The position numbers were made by a program, and so were the translations under genes. From Mycolicibacterium fortuitum subsp. fortuitum (GTDB lineage: Bacteria; Actinomycetota; Actinomycetes; Mycobacteriales; Mycobacteriaceae), in the NCBI RefSeq assembly GCF_022179545.1, contig NZ_AP025518.1, positions 3,038,001-3,102,000 of the forward strand: DNA of 64,000 nt, read 5' to 3'. The notes below the pieces were generated by a model. That model was not told the origin of the DNA and did no database searches. It saw only the letters and a list, made by a program, of their open reading frames with translations. Numbering within the stretch: the stretch's first letter is position 1; the number at the start of each line of letters is the position of its first letter. Shown one piece after another: positions 22,028-37,042 of the stretch.

Positions 22028-23776
22028 ATGACCACTTCTGCATTTCCCACCATCAGTACCCCGGCAGGGGATATCCCGGCCACCGCGCCGACGTGGAATC
22101 GGCAGCGACATTCGCAAATGCCATCGCACCGCTACGCGTCCGTCTACGACCGTGTCGAAGTTCCATTGTTCCAACGTGATTGGCCGACGGCCCGGATCGA
22201 AGCCGCGCCGCTGTGGGTACCGGTGGATCTGCGTGACGGCAATCAAGCGCTGGCCGAGCCCATGGACCCAGCCCGCAAACGCCGCTTCTTCGAACTGCTG
22301 GTGGCCATGGGCTACAAGGAGATCGAGGTCGGGTACCCGTCCGCCTCGCAGACCGATTTCGACTTCGTCCGACTGCTGGCCGAATCCGACATCGCCCCAC
22401 CGGACGTCACCATCGTCGTGTTCGTCCCGGCGCGCCGCGACCTGATCGAACGAACCGTGGAATCGGTGCGCGGAATCAGCAACGAGGTCGTCATCCACAT
22501 GTACACCGCCACAGCTCCGACCTGGCGCGACGTGGTGCTGGGCAAGGACCGTGCCGAACTGCGGGCCCTGATCTTGGCCGGCGCGCGCGACGTCCTCGAA
22601 TTCACCGACGGCATGCCGAATGTGCGGTTCGAATTCTCCCCGGAGGTGTTCAACCTGACCGAACCCGACTATGTGCTCGAGCTGTGCGACGCGGTGACGG
22701 AGAGGTGGCAGGCCACGCCCGACCGTCCGGTCATCCTCAACCTGCCGGCCACCGTCGAGATCGCCACGCCGAACGTGTATGCCGACCAGATCGAATACAT
22801 GCACCGCAACGTGTCCCGACGCGACAGTGTCATCCTGTCGGTGCACCCGCACAACGACCGGGGCACCGGTATCGCCTGCGCGGAACTCGCGGTGCTGGCC
22901 GGAGCGCAGCGAGTCGAGGGGTGCGTGTTCGGCAACGGCGAGCGGACCGGCAATGTCGATATCGCCACCTTGGCGCTGAATCTGCATGCCCAGGGCGTGG
23001 ATCCGATGATCGACTTCTCCGACATCGACGAGATCGCGCGGACCGTCAGCCATTGCACCCGCATGCCGATCCACGAACGGCACCCATATGTCGGGGACAT
23101 GGTGCACACGGCGTTTTCCGGGACGCACCAGGATGCGATCAAAAAGGGCTTCGCCGAGCATCGACGACGTGCTGCGGCCATCGGCCAGCCGGAGAACGAG
23201 ATCGATTGGCGCGTACCGTATCTGCCGATCGACCCGACCGACATCGGTCGCACGTATGACGCGGTGATTCGGGTTAATTCGCAATCCGGTAAGGGCGGCA
23301 TCGCCTACCTGCTGGCAGGAGAGTACGGGCTGGACCTGCCGCGTCGGCTGCAGATCGATTTCGCCCGCCACGTCCAGGCCCACACCGATGAAAGCGGTGC
23401 CGAGGTGACCGCCGCCGAACTGTTCGACCTGTTCGAGGCGGCCTATCTGGAGCCGTCAGGCCCGGTGCAACTCAAGGACTGGCATACCGGCGGCGACGGC
23501 GCGGCGGCAGTGACCGATCTGACGCTGGTCTTCGACGGTCGCACCACGACGAGTAGCCATCGCGGCATCGGGCCGGTGGACGCACTGCGGGCCGCACTCG
23601 CTGAGATCGGGCATCCGGTGGAGGTGCTGAGCCTGACCCAGCAATCGGTCGGCAGCACCGCCGTCAGCTATCTGGAATACCGGTCGGGCGGTCGCACGGG
23701 ATGGGCGTGCGGTCGCAGCGATTCTGTACTCGCAGCTTCGATGGCGGCGGTGCTGCGGGCGGTCAACGCCCCTTGA
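22028..23776 (+). CDS. leuA: 2-isopropylmalate synthase LeuA
   Basis: First committed enzyme of leucine synthesis, joining acetyl-CoA and 2-ketoisovalerate. The 582-residue type-2 LeuA has the catalytic [17 protein letters not shown], the metal site [19 protein letters not shown] and a C-terminal regulatory domain (about residues 430-582) that binds leucine in relatives. ATG 22028 follows GAAGG by 7 nt; upstream in-frame codons fall inside the attenuator. Leader-peptide control is evident. The gene sits away from the usual ask-asd/leuA neighbourhood, so the genome may carry another copy. It overlaps bcpB by 14 nt at the 3' end. Confidence 0.95.
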   Translation: MTTSAFPTISTPAGDIPATAPTWNRQRHSQMPSHRYASVYDRVEVPLFQRDWPTARIEAAPLWVPVDLRDGNQALAEPMDPARKRRFFELLVAMGYKEIEVGYPSASQTDFDFVRLLAESDIAPPDVTIVVFVPARRDLIERTVESVRGISNEVVIHMYTATAPTWRDVVLGKDRAELRALILAGARDVLEFTDGMPNVRFEFSPEVFNLTEPDYVLELCDAVTERWQATPDRPVILNLPATVEIATPNVYADQIEYMHRNVSRRDSVILSVHPHNDRGTGIACAELAVLAGAQRVEGCVFGNGERTGNVDIATLALNLHAQGVDPMIDFSDIDEIARTVSHCTRMPIHERHPYVGDMVHTAFSGTHQDAIKKGFAEHRRRAAAIGQPENEIDWRVPYLPIDPTDIGRTYDAVIRVNSQSGKGGIAYLLAGEYGLDLPRRLQIDFARHVQAHTDESGAEVTAAELFDLFEAAYLEPSGPVQLKDWHTGGDGAAAVTDLTLVFDGRTTTSSHRGIGPVDALRAALAEIGHPVEVLSLTQQSVGSTAVSYLEYRSGGRTGWACGRSDSVLAASMAAVLRAVNAP

Positions 23777-24227
23777 GCACTTCCAGCGCCTTGTCGGCGT
23801 GGGTGTCCATGCTGATCTCGCTGGAGATCACGGCCAGGACAGTGCGGTCGGTGTCGATGACGAACGTGGTTCGCTTGACCGGCATGAGCTTGCCGAGCAG
23901 GCCACGCTTCACCCCGAACTGCGTCGCCACCTTGCCATCGGCGTCCGAGAGCAACGGATAGTCGAAATTCTGGATGTCGGCGAACTTGGCCTGCTTGGCG
24001 ACCGGGTCGGTGCTGATTCCGACCCGGTTCGCGCCCGCCGCGGCGAACTCGCCGGCCAGATCGCGGAAGTGACAGGCCTCCTTGGTGCATCCGGGTGTCA
24101 TGGCCGCCGGATAGAAGAACAGCACGACGGGCCCGTCGGCGAGCAGGGTGGTCAGGCTGCGAATCGTGCCGGTCTGGTCCGGGAGTTCGAACTCGGGGGC
24201 CGTGTCACCCGTCCTGATCTGTGTCAT
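23763..24227 (-). CDS. bcpB: Thiol peroxidase BCP/PrxQ type (BcpB)
   Basis: A 154-residue peroxiredoxin reducing hydrogen peroxide and organic peroxides, equivalent to M. tuberculosis Rv1608c. The active site is [19 protein letters not shown]: peroxidatic Cys47 after T-P-G and resolving Cys52 five residues on, the atypical 2-Cys arrangement. ATG 24227 is preceded by TAGCGT and 8 nt. It is convergent with leuA (14-nt overlap) and divergent from trpE. Confidence 0.94.
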   Translation of the reverse strand: MTQIRTGDTAPEFELPDQTGTIRSLTTLLADGPVVLFFYPAAMTPGCTKEACHFRDLAGEFAAAGANRVGISTDPVAKQAKFADIQNFDYPLLSDADGKVATQFGVKRGLLGKLMPVKRTTFVIDTDRTVLAVISSEISMDTHADKALEVLKGR

Positions 24228-24289
24228 GGTCGCTCACGCTACGCCGTCTGGATGCCAGTCCTGCTCGGTCCATCTGGGAGGATTGGTCT

Positions 24290-25819
24290 GTGCAAACCAC
24301 CCCCGACAGCCTCACCCGCACCACATCGCGCGAGGATTTCCGGGCGCTGGCCGCCGAGCATCGCGTGGTCCCGGTGACCCGCAAGGTGCTGGCCGACAGC
24401 GAGACGCCGTTGTCGGCGTACCGCAAGCTCGCCGCCAACCGCCCTGGCACCTTCCTGCTGGAATCGGCCGAGAACGGTCGTTCGTGGTCGCGGTGGTCGT
24501 TCATCGGAGCTGGTGCGCCTTCGGCCCTGACGATCCGCGGCGACGAGGCGGTATGGCTGGGGACCGCTCCCAAGGGCGCGCCCAGCGGCGGCGAGCCGCT
24601 GGCGGCATTGCGGGCCACGCTGGACCTCCTGCGGACCGAGGCGGTGCCGGACCTGCCGCCGCTGTCCTCGGGGTTGGTGGGCTATTTCGCCTACGACATG
24701 GTGCGGCGCCTGGAACGGCTGCCGGAACTGGCAACCGATGATCTGGGCTTGCCGGACATGGTGCTGCTGCTGGCCACCGACATCGCCGCCGTCGATCACC
24801 ACGAGGGCACCATCACCCTGATCGCCAACGCGGTGAACTGGAACGGCACCGACGAGCGCGTCGATGACGCCTACGACGATGCCGTGGCCCGGCTGGATGT
24901 GATGACCGCTGCGCTCGGGCAGCCGTTGTCGTCCACGGTGGCGACATTCAGCCGACCGGCACCCGACCACCGCGCGCAGCGCACTGTGGAGGAGTACACC
25001 GCTATCGTCGAAAAGCTCGTCGCCGATATCGAGGCCGGTGAAGCCTTCCAGGTGGTGCCCTCCCAGCGGTTCGAGATGGATACCGCTGCGGACCCGTTGG
25101 ACGTCTACCGGATGCTGCGGGTCAGCAACCCAAGCCCCTACATGTACCTACTCAATGTGCCCGATGCCGATGGCGGGCTGGACTTTTCGGTCGTCGGCTC
25201 GAGCCCCGAGGCGCTGGTCACGGTGAAGGACGGTCGGGCGACCACCCATCCGATCGCGGGAACGCGGTGGCGTGGCAGTACCGAGGAAGAAGACGTGCTG
25301 CTCGAAAAGGAGCTACTGGCCGACGAGAAGGAACGAGCCGAGCACCTCATGCTCGTCGACCTCGGCCGCAACGATCTGGGCCGGGTGTGCCGCCCCGGCA
25401 CCGTACGGGTCGAGGACTACAGCCACATCGAGCGCTACAGCCACGTGATGCACCTCGTGTCGACGGTGACGGGGGAGTTGGCGGAGGGCAAGACCGCCCT
25501 GGACGCGGTGACGGCCTGTTTCCCGGCGGGCACTTTGTCCGGGGCGCCCAAGGTGCGGGCCATGGAGCTGATCGAAGAGGTCGAAATGACCCGGCGCGGT
25601 CTCTACGGCGGCGTGCTGGGTTATCTGGACTTCGCGGGTAACGCCGACTTCGCCATCGCCATCAGGACCGCACTGATGCGCAACGGCACCGCCTACGTAC
25701 AGGCCGGCGGGGGAGTCGTGGCCGATTCCAATGGTCCCTACGAGTACAACGAGTCCGCCAACAAGGCCAAGGCCGTCCTGAACGCCATCGCCGCCGCCGA
25801 CACTTTGGCCGAGCCGTGA
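24290..25819 (+). CDS. trpE: Anthranilate synthase component I, TrpE
   Basis: Makes anthranilate from chorismate with ammonia from TrpG, which is not encoded here. The 509-residue protein has the Trp feedback site LLESAENG and SNPSPYMY, and the chorismate core [48 protein letters not shown] and [20 protein letters not shown] 24290 has GGGAGGA 7 nt ahead, so the 23 upstream codons of the open frame are excluded. Overlaps the next gene by GTGA. I saw no Trp-rich leader upstream. Confidence 0.97.
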   Translation: MQTTPDSLTRTTSREDFRALAAEHRVVPVTRKVLADSETPLSAYRKLAANRPGTFLLESAENGRSWSRWSFIGAGAPSALTIRGDEAVWLGTAPKGAPSGGEPLAALRATLDLLRTEAVPDLPPLSSGLVGYFAYDMVRRLERLPELATDDLGLPDMVLLLATDIAAVDHHEGTITLIANAVNWNGTDERVDDAYDDAVARLDVMTAALGQPLSSTVATFSRPAPDHRAQRTVEEYTAIVEKLVADIEAGEAFQVVPSQRFEMDTAADPLDVYRMLRVSNPSPYMYLLNVPDADGGLDFSVVGSSPEALVTVKDGRATTHPIAGTRWRGSTEEEDVLLEKELLADEKERAEHLMLVDLGRNDLGRVCRPGTVRVEDYSHIERYSHVMHLVSTVTGELAEGKTALDAVTACFPAGTLSGAPKVRAMELIEEVEMTRRGLYGGVLGYLDFAGNADFAIAIRTALMRNGTAYVQAGGGVVADSNGPYEYNESANKAKAVLNAIAAADTLAEP

Positions 25820-26436
25820 CGCGCGCAGCGCAGGGCCTGTTCGTCATCGCAGCGGCGATGCTGTGGGTGGCGTCACGGATGACTTGGGTCTCGGTGACGT
25901 CCTTCGATGGGCTGGGCCAGCCCAAGACCACCGCATTGACCGGGGCCACCTGGTCGACGGCGTTGATCCCGTTGGCGTTGCTGCTGCTGGCTGCCGCGGT
26001 TGCGGTGCTGGCCGTTCGCGGCTGGGCGCTGAGGTTGCTGGCGCTGCTGATCGCCGTCTCCAGCGCCGGCATGGGCTACCTGGGAATCAGTCTCTGGGCG
26101 ATCAAGGATGTCGCGCAACGGGCCGCTGACCTGGCAGTCGTGCCGCTGTCCCAGCTGACCGCAACCGAAGGCGGAACCAGCCGCTCGTACGGTGGCGCGG
26201 TGCTGACGCTGGTAGCCGCGTTGTGCGCGCTGGTCGGTGCGGTGCTGCTGATGCGTTCGGCCAACAGCGCGAAACGCGGCATCGCCGGCCGCTATGCGGC
26301 TCCCGCGGCGCGGCGTGAGGCGGCCAGGACCGACAGCGGGGACGAGCCGATGTCGGAGCGAATGCTGTGGGACGCGCTGGACGAGGGCCACGATCCAACC
26401 GGTGACGGCAGCGATCCGGACAATAAGGGCCGGTGA
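25816..26436 (+). CDS. Trp-operon-associated membrane protein (Trp_oprn_chp family, Rv1610-like)
   Basis: A 206-residue protein with four hydrophobic helices (about residues 5-20, 48-68, 70-95, 128-148) and a hydrophilic, charged C-terminal tail. It belongs to the actinobacterial family always found between trpE and trpC, of unknown function. GTG 25816 overlaps the trpE stop. The loop after the first helix ([16 protein letters not shown]) faces outside in the predicted topology. A link to tryptophan or anthranilate handling is inferred from conserved position only. Confidence 0.85.
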   Translation: MTRAAQGLFVIAAAMLWVASRMTWVSVTSFDGLGQPKTTALTGATWSTALIPLALLLLAAAVAVLAVRGWALRLLALLIAVSSAGMGYLGISLWAIKDVAQRAADLAVVPLSQLTATEGGTSRSYGGAVLTLVAALCALVGAVLLMRSANSAKRGIAGRYAAPAARREAARTDSGDEPMSERMLWDALDEGHDPTGDGSDPDNKGR

Positions 26437-26519
26437 ATGGTGAAGGTGTGGCGACGGCTACCCTTCCAGGGAGGGCAACCGGGATCGGCCCGGAGGCACC
26501 AGAAAGGAACCGACGGGCG

Positions 26520-27338
26520 ATGAGTTCGGCCACAGTGCTCGACTCCATTATCGAGGGAGTCCGCGCCGATGTTGCCGCCCGCGAGGCCGTTATCAGCCTG
26601 GCTGATATCAAGGCCCGGGCCCAGGACGCACCCGCGCCACTCGACGTGATGGCCGCCTTGCGGGAGCCGGGAATTGCCGTGATCGCCGAGGTGAAGCGGG
26701 CGAGCCCGTCCCGGGGTGAGTTGGCGAATATCGCCGACCCGGCGCAGCTGGCCCAGGCGTATGAGGCAGGTGGCGCGCGAGTGATCAGCGTGCTGACCGA
26801 GCAGCGCAGGTTCAACGGCTCCCTGGAAGATCTCGACGCAGTGCGGGCCGCAGTCTCAATTCCGGTGCTGCGCAAGGATTTTATCGTCAAGCCGTACCAG
26901 ATCCACGAAGCTCGCGCCCACGGCGCCGACTTGTTGCTGCTGATTGTCGCGGCACTGGAGCAGTCAGTGCTGGAATCGCTGCTGGAGCGCACGGAATCCC
27001 TCGGGATGACGGCTCTGGTGGAGGTGCACACCGAAGAAGAGGCCGACCGGGCGCTGCAGGCCGGGGCCAAGGTCATCGGCGTGAACGCTCGCGACCTCAA
27101 GACACTCGAAGTCGACCGGGACTGCTTCGGTCGGATCGCCCCCGGGTTGCCCAGCAATGTCATCCGCGTCGCGGAGTCCGGAATACGCGGAACTGCTGAC
27201 CTGCTGGCCTACGCCGGCGCGGGTGCCGATGCCGTGCTGGTCGGCGAGGGTCTCGTGACCAGCGGGGATCCCCGCACAGCGGTCGCAGATCTGGTTACCG
27301 CCGGTACGCACCCGTCCTGCCCGAAACCGGCTCGCTGA
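26520..27338 (+). CDS. trpC: Indole-3-glycerol phosphate synthase TrpC
   Basis: Closes the indole ring from CdRP. The 272-residue (beta-alpha)8 barrel has the catalytic Lys in [15 protein letters not shown], Lys in [30 protein letters not shown] and VAESGI. It is the separate form with no TrpF domain fused. ATG 26520 follows AAAGGA at a long spacing, 83 nt after the membrane gene; this gap holds no Trp codons. Confidence 0.96.
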   Translation: MSSATVLDSIIEGVRADVAAREAVISLADIKARAQDAPAPLDVMAALREPGIAVIAEVKRASPSRGELANIADPAQLAQAYEAGGARVISVLTEQRRFNGSLEDLDAVRAAVSIPVLRKDFIVKPYQIHEARAHGADLLLLIVAALEQSVLESLLERTESLGMTALVEVHTEEEADRALQAGAKVIGVNARDLKTLEVDRDCFGRIAPGLPSNVIRVAESGIRGTADLLAYAGAGADAVLVGEGLVTSGDPRTAVADLVTAGTHPSCPKPAR

Positions 27339-27375
27339 ACCAGGCAATGAGCCGCTTGCACGAAAAGGCACTTTG

Positions 27376-28641
27376 ATGGCGGATCTCGCGGGGCCTGAGC
27401 TGCCCCGTTCCAGCGCAGGCGTTGCCGAACCCACCGTCCACGATCCCGACGCACTGGGACATTTCGGTTCCTATGGCGGGCGGTTGGTTCCCGAGGCACT
27501 GATGGCGGTGATCGAAGAAGTCACCTCGGCCTACGAGAAGGCCCGCGGCGATCAGAATTTCCTCGATGAGCTCGACCGGCTGCAGCGTCACTACAGCGGC
27601 CGGCCGTCACCGCTGTACGAGGCAACCCGGTTGTCCGAGTATGCCGGTGGTGCGCGCATCTTCCTCAAGCGAGAGGACCTGAACCACACCGGTTCTCACA
27701 AGATCAACAACGTCCTGGGGCAGGCGCTGCTGGCGCGGCAAATGGGCAAGACCCGCGTCATCGCCGAGACCGGCGCCGGACAGCACGGCGTCGCAACCGC
27801 CACCGCGTGTGCACTGCTGGGGCTGGAATGCATCATCTACATGGGCGCGGTGGACACGGCCCGACAGGCCCTCAACGTCGCGCGGATGCGATTGCTCGGT
27901 GCCACCGTGGTGTCCGTCGAAGCCGGGTCCAAGACCCTCAAGGACGCCATCAACGAGGCGTTCCGGGACTGGGTCACCAACGCTGACGACACTTACTACT
28001 GCTTCGGGACGGCGGCCGGTCCGCATCCGTTCCCGCTGATGGTCCGCGATTTCCAGCGGATCATCGGCATGGAGGCCAGGGCTCAGATCCTCGACCAGGC
28101 CGGTCGGCTGCCCGACGCGGTCACCGCGTGTGTCGGCGGCGGCTCCAACGCCATCGGCGTGTTCCACGCGTTCATCGACGACCCGGCGGTGCGATTGGTC
28201 GGTTTCGAGGCCGCTGGTGACGGCGTCGAGACCGGTCGGCACGCCGCGACCTTCACCGGCGGCTCGCCCGGCGCATTCCAAGGATCGTTCTCCTACCTGC
28301 TGCAGGACGAGGACGGGCAGACCATCGAATCGCATTCGATCTCGGCCGGGCTGGACTATCCCGGCGTCGGGCCCGAGCATGCCTTTCTTAAGGACATCGG
28401 CCGGGCCGAGTACCGCCCGGTCACCGATACCGAGGCGATGGACGCGTTCTCGCTGCTGTCCCGCCGCGAGGGCATCATTCCCGCCATCGAGTCGGCACAC
28501 GCGGTGGCCGGGGCGCTCAAACTCGGGCCGGAGTTGGGCAGCGGATCCATCATCGTGGTGAACTTGTCCGGGCGCGGTGACAAGGACGTCGAGACTGCGG
28601 CGCAGTGGTTCGGACTGCTCGACGAGGGGAGTGCGGAATGA
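27376..28641 (+). CDS. trpB: Tryptophan synthase beta subunit TrpB
   Basis: PLP enzyme joining indole to serine. The 421-residue TrpB1-type protein has [18 protein letters not shown] with the PLP lysine, [14 protein letters not shown], the phosphate loop [10 protein letters not shown] and the monovalent-cation region. N-terminal extension of about 25 residues precedes the [10 protein letters not shown] core. ATG 27376 has AAGG 7 nt ahead. The stop overlaps trpA (ATGA), fitting the alpha2-beta2 complex. Confidence 0.97.
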   Translation: MADLAGPELPRSSAGVAEPTVHDPDALGHFGSYGGRLVPEALMAVIEEVTSAYEKARGDQNFLDELDRLQRHYSGRPSPLYEATRLSEYAGGARIFLKREDLNHTGSHKINNVLGQALLARQMGKTRVIAETGAGQHGVATATACALLGLECIIYMGAVDTARQALNVARMRLLGATVVSVEAGSKTLKDAINEAFRDWVTNADDTYYCFGTAAGPHPFPLMVRDFQRIIGMEARAQILDQAGRLPDAVTACVGGGSNAIGVFHAFIDDPAVRLVGFEAAGDGVETGRHAATFTGGSPGAFQGSFSYLLQDEDGQTIESHSISAGLDYPGVGPEHAFLKDIGRAEYRPVTDTEAMDAFSLLSRREGIIPAIESAHAVAGALKLGPELGSGSIIVVNLSGRGDKDVETAAQWFGLLDEGSAE

Positions 28642-29426
28642 GCCGGCTGGCGGAGTTGTTCGACGGCTGCCGCGCCGAGGGCCGTGCCGCGTTGATCGGT
28701 TACCTGCCCACAGGTTTTCCCGATGTCCAGACGTCGATCGCGGCGATGACGGCGATGGTCGAATCCGGCTGTGATCTGGTGGAAGTCGGCGTCCCTTACT
28801 CGGATCCGGGCATGGACGGGCCGACGATCGCGGCCGCCACCGAAGCAGCGCTTGCCGGCGGTGTGCGGGTGCGCGACACCCTTGCCGCCGTCGAGGCCAT
28901 CAGTAATGCCGGCGGTCGCGCGGTAGTGATGACCTACTGGAATCCGGTGCTGCGCAAGGGCGTTGACACTTTTGCGCGTGACCTGGCATCCGCAGGCGGC
29001 TATGGTCTGATCACCCCGGACCTGATTCCGGAGGAAGCCGTCGACTGGATCGCAGCGGCCGAAGAAAACAACCTGGACCGGATTTTCCTGGTTGCCCCAT
29101 CCTCGACGCCGGAGCGGCTCGCGGCGACGGTGAACGCCTCTCGAGGCTTCGTCTACGCCGCGTCGACCATGGGCGTCACCGGGGCGCGCGACGTCGTGTC
29201 GAATGCTGCGCCTGAGCTGGTGCGCCGAGTCAAGGAAGTCTCCGACATCCCGGTCGGGGTGGGTTTGGGTGTGCGCTCGGGAGCGCAGGCTGCCGAGATC
29301 GGCGCCTACGCCGACGGCGTCATCGTCGGGTCGGCCCTGGTATCGGCCCTGGGCGAGGGGCTCGATGCAGTCCGTCGCCTCACCGAAGAACTGGCAAACG
29401 GCGTTAGGCAGAGGATTTCAGCTTGA
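28638..29426 (+). CDS. trpA: Tryptophan synthase alpha subunit TrpA
   Basis: Cleaves indole-3-glycerol phosphate to indole, passed to TrpB through the tunnel. The 262-residue barrel has the catalytic Glu in [17 protein letters not shown] and the Asp in [12 protein letters not shown], and the phosphate site [15 protein letters not shown] with [11 protein letters not shown] 28638 overlaps the trpB stop; its own stop overlaps the TTG of lgt. Confidence 0.96.
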   Translation: MSRLAELFDGCRAEGRAALIGYLPTGFPDVQTSIAAMTAMVESGCDLVEVGVPYSDPGMDGPTIAAATEAALAGGVRVRDTLAAVEAISNAGGRAVVMTYWNPVLRKGVDTFARDLASAGGYGLITPDLIPEEAVDWIAAAEENNLDRIFLVAPSSTPERLAATVNASRGFVYAASTMGVTGARDVVSNAAPELVRRVKEVSDIPVGVGLGVRSGAQAAEIGAYADGVIVGSALVSALGEGLDAVRRLTEELANGVRQRISA

Positions 29427-31564
29427 CCACTACCGTGCTCGCGTATCTGCCCAGCCCGTCACAGGGCGTCTGGTATCTGGGCCCGGTGCCGATACGCGCG
29501 TATGCGCTGTGCATCATCATCGGCATCATCGCTGCGCTGGTGATCGGTGACCGCCGTTGGCAGGCGCGGGGTGGCCAAGCCGGCGTCATCTACGACATTG
29601 CCTTGTGGGCAGTGCCTTTCGGCCTCGTCGGTGGCCGGCTCTACCACGTCATGACCGATTGGCCGACGTATTTCGGTCCGAGCGGCAAAGGTCTCGGCGC
29701 GGCATTCCAGGTCTGGCAGGGCGGTCTGGGTATCTGGGGCGCCGTGGCACTGGGTGGTGTCGGAGCTTGGATCGGTTGCCGTTCCAGAGGGATACCGCTG
29801 CCGGCCTTCGGCGACGCGATCGCGCCCGGAATCATCTTGGCCCAGGCCATCGGTCGGCTGGGCAATTACTTCAACCAGGAGCTATTCGGCCGCGACACCA
29901 CGCTTCCGTGGGGCCTGGAGATCTACAAGCGTCTCAACGCGGCCGGCCAGGTCGATGATCTGAACGGTGTGTCGACCGGCGAGGTCCTACGGGTGGTGCA
30001 TCCGACCTTCCTGTACGAATTGCTTTGGAACCTACTCGTTTTCGCGCTGTTGATCTGGGCTGATCGTAAGTTCAAGCTCGGCCACGGCCGGTTGTTCGCG
30101 CTGTACGTCGCTGCGTACTGTGTCGGTCGGTTCTGTGTAGAACTCATGCGCAGCGACCATGCGTCGATGCCGTTCGCGGACATCCGGGTCAACACCTTCA
30201 CCTCGGCCTTCGTGTTCATCGGCGCCTTCGTCTACATCATATTGGCGACCAAGGGGCGAGAAGATCCAGCAACGCTGGCGGGTAAGCGCGACGACGAAGA
30301 GGATGAGTCCGCGCTCGACGAACTCGGCAAGGAACTCGTTGCCGTCGGAGCCACTACAGGTGTTGTCGCGGCCGCGACGGTGGCCGGCGAAGAGGATGAC
30401 GATGATGACGACGCCGACCACATGCATCCCGACGAGGTGGGCGCCAGCGAGGACGATGGTGCCGAAGCGGCTGCGGCTATCGAACTGAAGGCGATCCCCG
30501 CAGAGCCGGACACCGAGTCCGAAGAAGTCGAAGGCGAGGCGGAAGCCGAGCCCGACGAGACTGCCGAGGATGAAGCGGTCGAAGAGCCTGAATCGGACGA
30601 AGCCGAGGTTGAGTCTGTAGACGACTCGGGTGCCGGTGACGATGCCGAGTCTGTTGATGAGGCGGGCACCGTTGAGGACGAAGAAGGCCGGGAAGGTGGG
30701 GCTGGCGAGGCTGAGGTGGTCGAGGAGCCTGAGCCGGGCAAAGCCGAGGACGGGGTCACCGATGAGGGCGTTGACGAGGTTGCGTCCGAGGCTGAGTCTG
30801 TAGACGACTCGGGTGCCGGTGACGATGCTGAGTCTGTTGATGAGGCGGTCACCGACGTTGAGGACGAAGAAGGCCGGGAAGGTGAGGCCGGCGAGGCTGA
30901 GGTGGTCGAGGAGCCTGAGTCGGATGAAGCCGAGGTTGAGTCTGTAGACGACTCGGGTGCCGGTGAAGATGCCGAGTCTGTTGATGAGGCGGTCACCGAG
31001 GTTGAGGACGAAGAAGGCCGGGAAGGTGAGGCCGGCGAGGCTGAGGTGGTCGAGGAGCCTGAGTCGGGCGAAGTCGAGGACGGGGTCACCGATGAGGCTG
31101 ATGACGAGGTTGCAGCCGAGGCCGAGCCGGAGTCGGCCACCGAGTCCACGGATGCTGAAGACGAGGCCGAGGGCGAGCAAGCCGAGTCCGACGTGACGGA
31201 AGAGGTCGCCGCTGGTGACGATGCGGCGGGGCCCAGCGAATCGCCGGACAGCGACGAAGACGAGCCCGAAGCTGCCGAGACATCCGCTGCCGATGAGACC
31301 ACGCAGGCTGCGACTGCCGTAGACGAGAATCCCTCCGAAGCCGAAGCCGAAGCCGAAGCCGAAGCCGAAGCCGAAGCCGAAGCCGAAGCCGAAGCCGAAG
31401 CCGAAGGTGGCGATGTCGCGGCTGAGAACTCTGACGAGCCCGATGATGCGGATACCGACGACGTTGTAGACGCCCCCGGCGATGCCGCACCCGAACCTGC
31501 AGCTGTCCCTGAGCCGGCGAAGCGCGCCGGTCGGGTACGCCGCTTGTTCCGTCGTAACCGGTAG
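29423..31564 (+). CDS. lgt: Prolipoprotein diacylglyceryl transferase Lgt with a long acidic tail
   Basis: Membrane enzyme that transfers diacylglyceryl to the lipobox Cys of prolipoproteins. Residues 1-278 are a full Lgt: about seven helices, the signature GRLGNYFNQELFG (144-156) and HPTFLYE (193-199). Residues 279-713 form a hydrophilic cytoplasmic tail made mostly of Glu, Asp, Ala, Val and Ser, with imperfect repeats of about 48 residues and an (Glu-Ala)11 run, ending in a basic patch VRRLFRRNR. M. tuberculosis Lgt also has a C-terminal extension but this one is much longer. Start is TTG in a TTGA overlap with trpA. Tail function unknown. Confidence 0.94.
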   Translation: MTTTVLAYLPSPSQGVWYLGPVPIRAYALCIIIGIIAALVIGDRRWQARGGQAGVIYDIALWAVPFGLVGGRLYHVMTDWPTYFGPSGKGLGAAFQVWQGGLGIWGAVALGGVGAWIGCRSRGIPLPAFGDAIAPGIILAQAIGRLGNYFNQELFGRDTTLPWGLEIYKRLNAAGQVDDLNGVSTGEVLRVVHPTFLYELLWNLLVFALLIWADRKFKLGHGRLFALYVAAYCVGRFCVELMRSDHASMPFADIRVNTFTSAFVFIGAFVYIILATKGREDPATLAGKRDDEEDESALDELGKELVAVGATTGVVAAATVAGEEDDDDDDADHMHPDEVGASEDDGAEAAAAIELKAIPAEPDTESEEVEGEAEAEPDETAEDEAVEEPESDEAEVESVDDSGAGDDAESVDEAGTVEDEEGREGGAGEAEVVEEPEPGKAEDGVTDEGVDEVASEAESVDDSGAGDDAESVDEAVTDVEDEEGREGEAGEAEVVEEPESDEAEVESVDDSGAGEDAESVDEAVTEVEDEEGREGEAGEAEVVEEPESGEVEDGVTDEADDEVAAEAEPESATESTDAEDEAEGEQAESDVTEEVAAGDDAAGPSESPDSDEDEPEAAETSAADETTQAATAVDENPSEAEAEAEAEAEAEAEAEAEAEAEGGDVAAENSDEPDDADTDDVVDAPGDAAPEPAAVPEPAKRAGRVRRLFRRNR
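30611..31081 (+). repeat. Imperfect tandem repeats in the Lgt tail
   Basis: Three copies begin at 30611, 30794 and 30938 with GAGTCTGTAGACGACTCGGG. The unit encodes about 48 residues (from ESVDDSGAGDDAESVDEA to EAEVVEEPE); the first copy has a 13-codon spacer (from AEDGVTDEG), and this spacer recurs after the third. Period differences are multiples of three, so the frame is kept. Confidence 0.9.
31337..31402 (+). repeat. (GAAGCC)11 hexanucleotide run in lgt
   Basis: Eleven perfect GAAGCC copies encode Glu-Ala repeated eleven times (residues 639-660). The unit is two codons, so copy-number change would lengthen or shorten the tail without a frameshift. Confidence 0.95.
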
Positions 31565-31590
31565 AGGCCCGGTTCTGGCATCCTGGCTTT

Positions 31591-31986
31591 ATGACTGATC
31601 CGTCGCAGCCCGGAGGCCCCTCGGATACCCCGCCGCCGGCTGGCTTTCCGCCACCGGCGGGATATCCGCCGCCACCGGGCTATGCGCCCTATCCGCCGGC
31701 GTTTGTGGATCCGAACGCGCCGTTCGGCCGTCATCCGGTCACCGGCGAGCCGCTGTCCGACAAGTCGAAGGTGGTGGCGGGTCTGCTGCAGTTGGTCGGC
31801 CTGTTCGGTTTCGTGGGTATCGGACGGATTTACCTGGGCCAGACCGGTTTCGGAGTCGCGCAACTAGCCGTGGGCCTGATCACCTGCGGCATCGGTGCCG
31901 TCATCTGGGGCCTCATCGATGCGATCCTGATCCTCACTGACAGGGTTCGCGACCCTTACGGTCGTCCACTGCGCGATGGAGCCTAG
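31591..31986 (+). CDS. TM2-domain membrane protein
   Basis: A 131-residue protein. The first 45 residues are rich in Pro, Gly and Tyr (repeats like PPPAGYPP), then two close hydrophobic helices joined by a short turn make a TM2 domain: KVVAGLLQLVGLFGFVGIGR, IYLGQTGFGVAQL, and ITCGIGAVIWGLIDAILIL. TM2 proteins with Pro-rich tails are common in actinobacteria; function unknown. It begins 26 nt after lgt and overlaps the next gene by 11 nt. Confidence 0.85.
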   Translation: MTDPSQPGGPSDTPPPAGFPPPAGYPPPPGYAPYPPAFVDPNAPFGRHPVTGEPLSDKSKVVAGLLQLVGLFGFVGIGRIYLGQTGFGVAQLAVGLITCGIGAVIWGLIDAILILTDRVRDPYGRPLRDGA

Positions 31987-32392
31987 AACCAGGGGTATCG
32001 GGGCTGCGGGGCGCTATTCGCTGCTGGCCGCCGGCATCGTCGGTGCCGGCGCGCTGACGTATATCGGTGTGGCTGATCCCCATCGCCCCGGGTTTCTGTT
32101 TCCCGGCTGCCCGTTCAAGGCGCTGACCGGATGGAACTGTCCGGCCTGCGGGGGGCTGCGAATGACCCATGATCTGCTGCACGGTGACGTGGCCGCCGCC
32201 GTCGTCGACAACGTGTTCTTCCTGGTCGGTCTGCCGGCCCTGGTGGTGTGGATGTTGGTGCGGTGGCGACTGGGCAAGCCGCTGTTCCCGATGTCCGCCG
32301 CGGTGACGATCGTGGTTGCATTGGTGGTGTGGACGGTGGTGCGGAATCTGCCCGGTTTCCCCCTGGTCCCGACGTTGAGCGCTCAGGAGTAG
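31976..32392 (+). CDS. DUF2752 membrane protein
   Basis: A 138-residue protein with three hydrophobic helices. The DUF2752 motif is clear: CPFKALTGWNCPACGGLRMTHDLLHGD, with a Cys before and a C-x2-C in the middle, which could bind metal or form disulfides. ATG 31976 lies inside the end of the TM2 gene. The TM2-DUF2752 pairing is frequent in mycobacteria and suggests a joint membrane role, not defined. About 80 nt separate it from gltB. Confidence 0.85.
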   Translation: MEPRTRGIGAAGRYSLLAAGIVGAGALTYIGVADPHRPGFLFPGCPFKALTGWNCPACGGLRMTHDLLHGDVAAAVVDNVFFLVGLPALVVWMLVRWRLGKPLFPMSAAVTIVVALVVWTVVRNLPGFPLVPTLSAQE

Positions 32393-32406
32393 CCCACCTG
32401 CGCTGA

Positions 32407-32412
32407 TACACT
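32407..32412 (+). promoter_or_regulatory. Putative gltB -10
   Basis: TACACT matches TANNNT and lies 62 nt before the GTG start in the gap after the DUF2752 gene, predicting a short leader of about 55 nt. No clear -35. Confidence 0.4.
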
Positions 32413-32474
32413 GAAAATTCGGGCCGGTGCAGTCCCGGGACCAGGATGTTCCGGACTTGCGGAGGTGCGATCAA

Positions 32475-37034
<4,560 letters not shown>

Positions 37035-37042
<8 letters not shown>

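Noticed and set aside
30232..31863. 543-codon Ser/Thr-rich open frame on the minus strand opposite lgt
   Set aside because: It is the mirror of the Glu/Asp/Ala repeats in the Lgt tail (GAG and GAC runs read as CTC and GTC shifted to Ser codons); no ribosome site or family, while lgt is certain.
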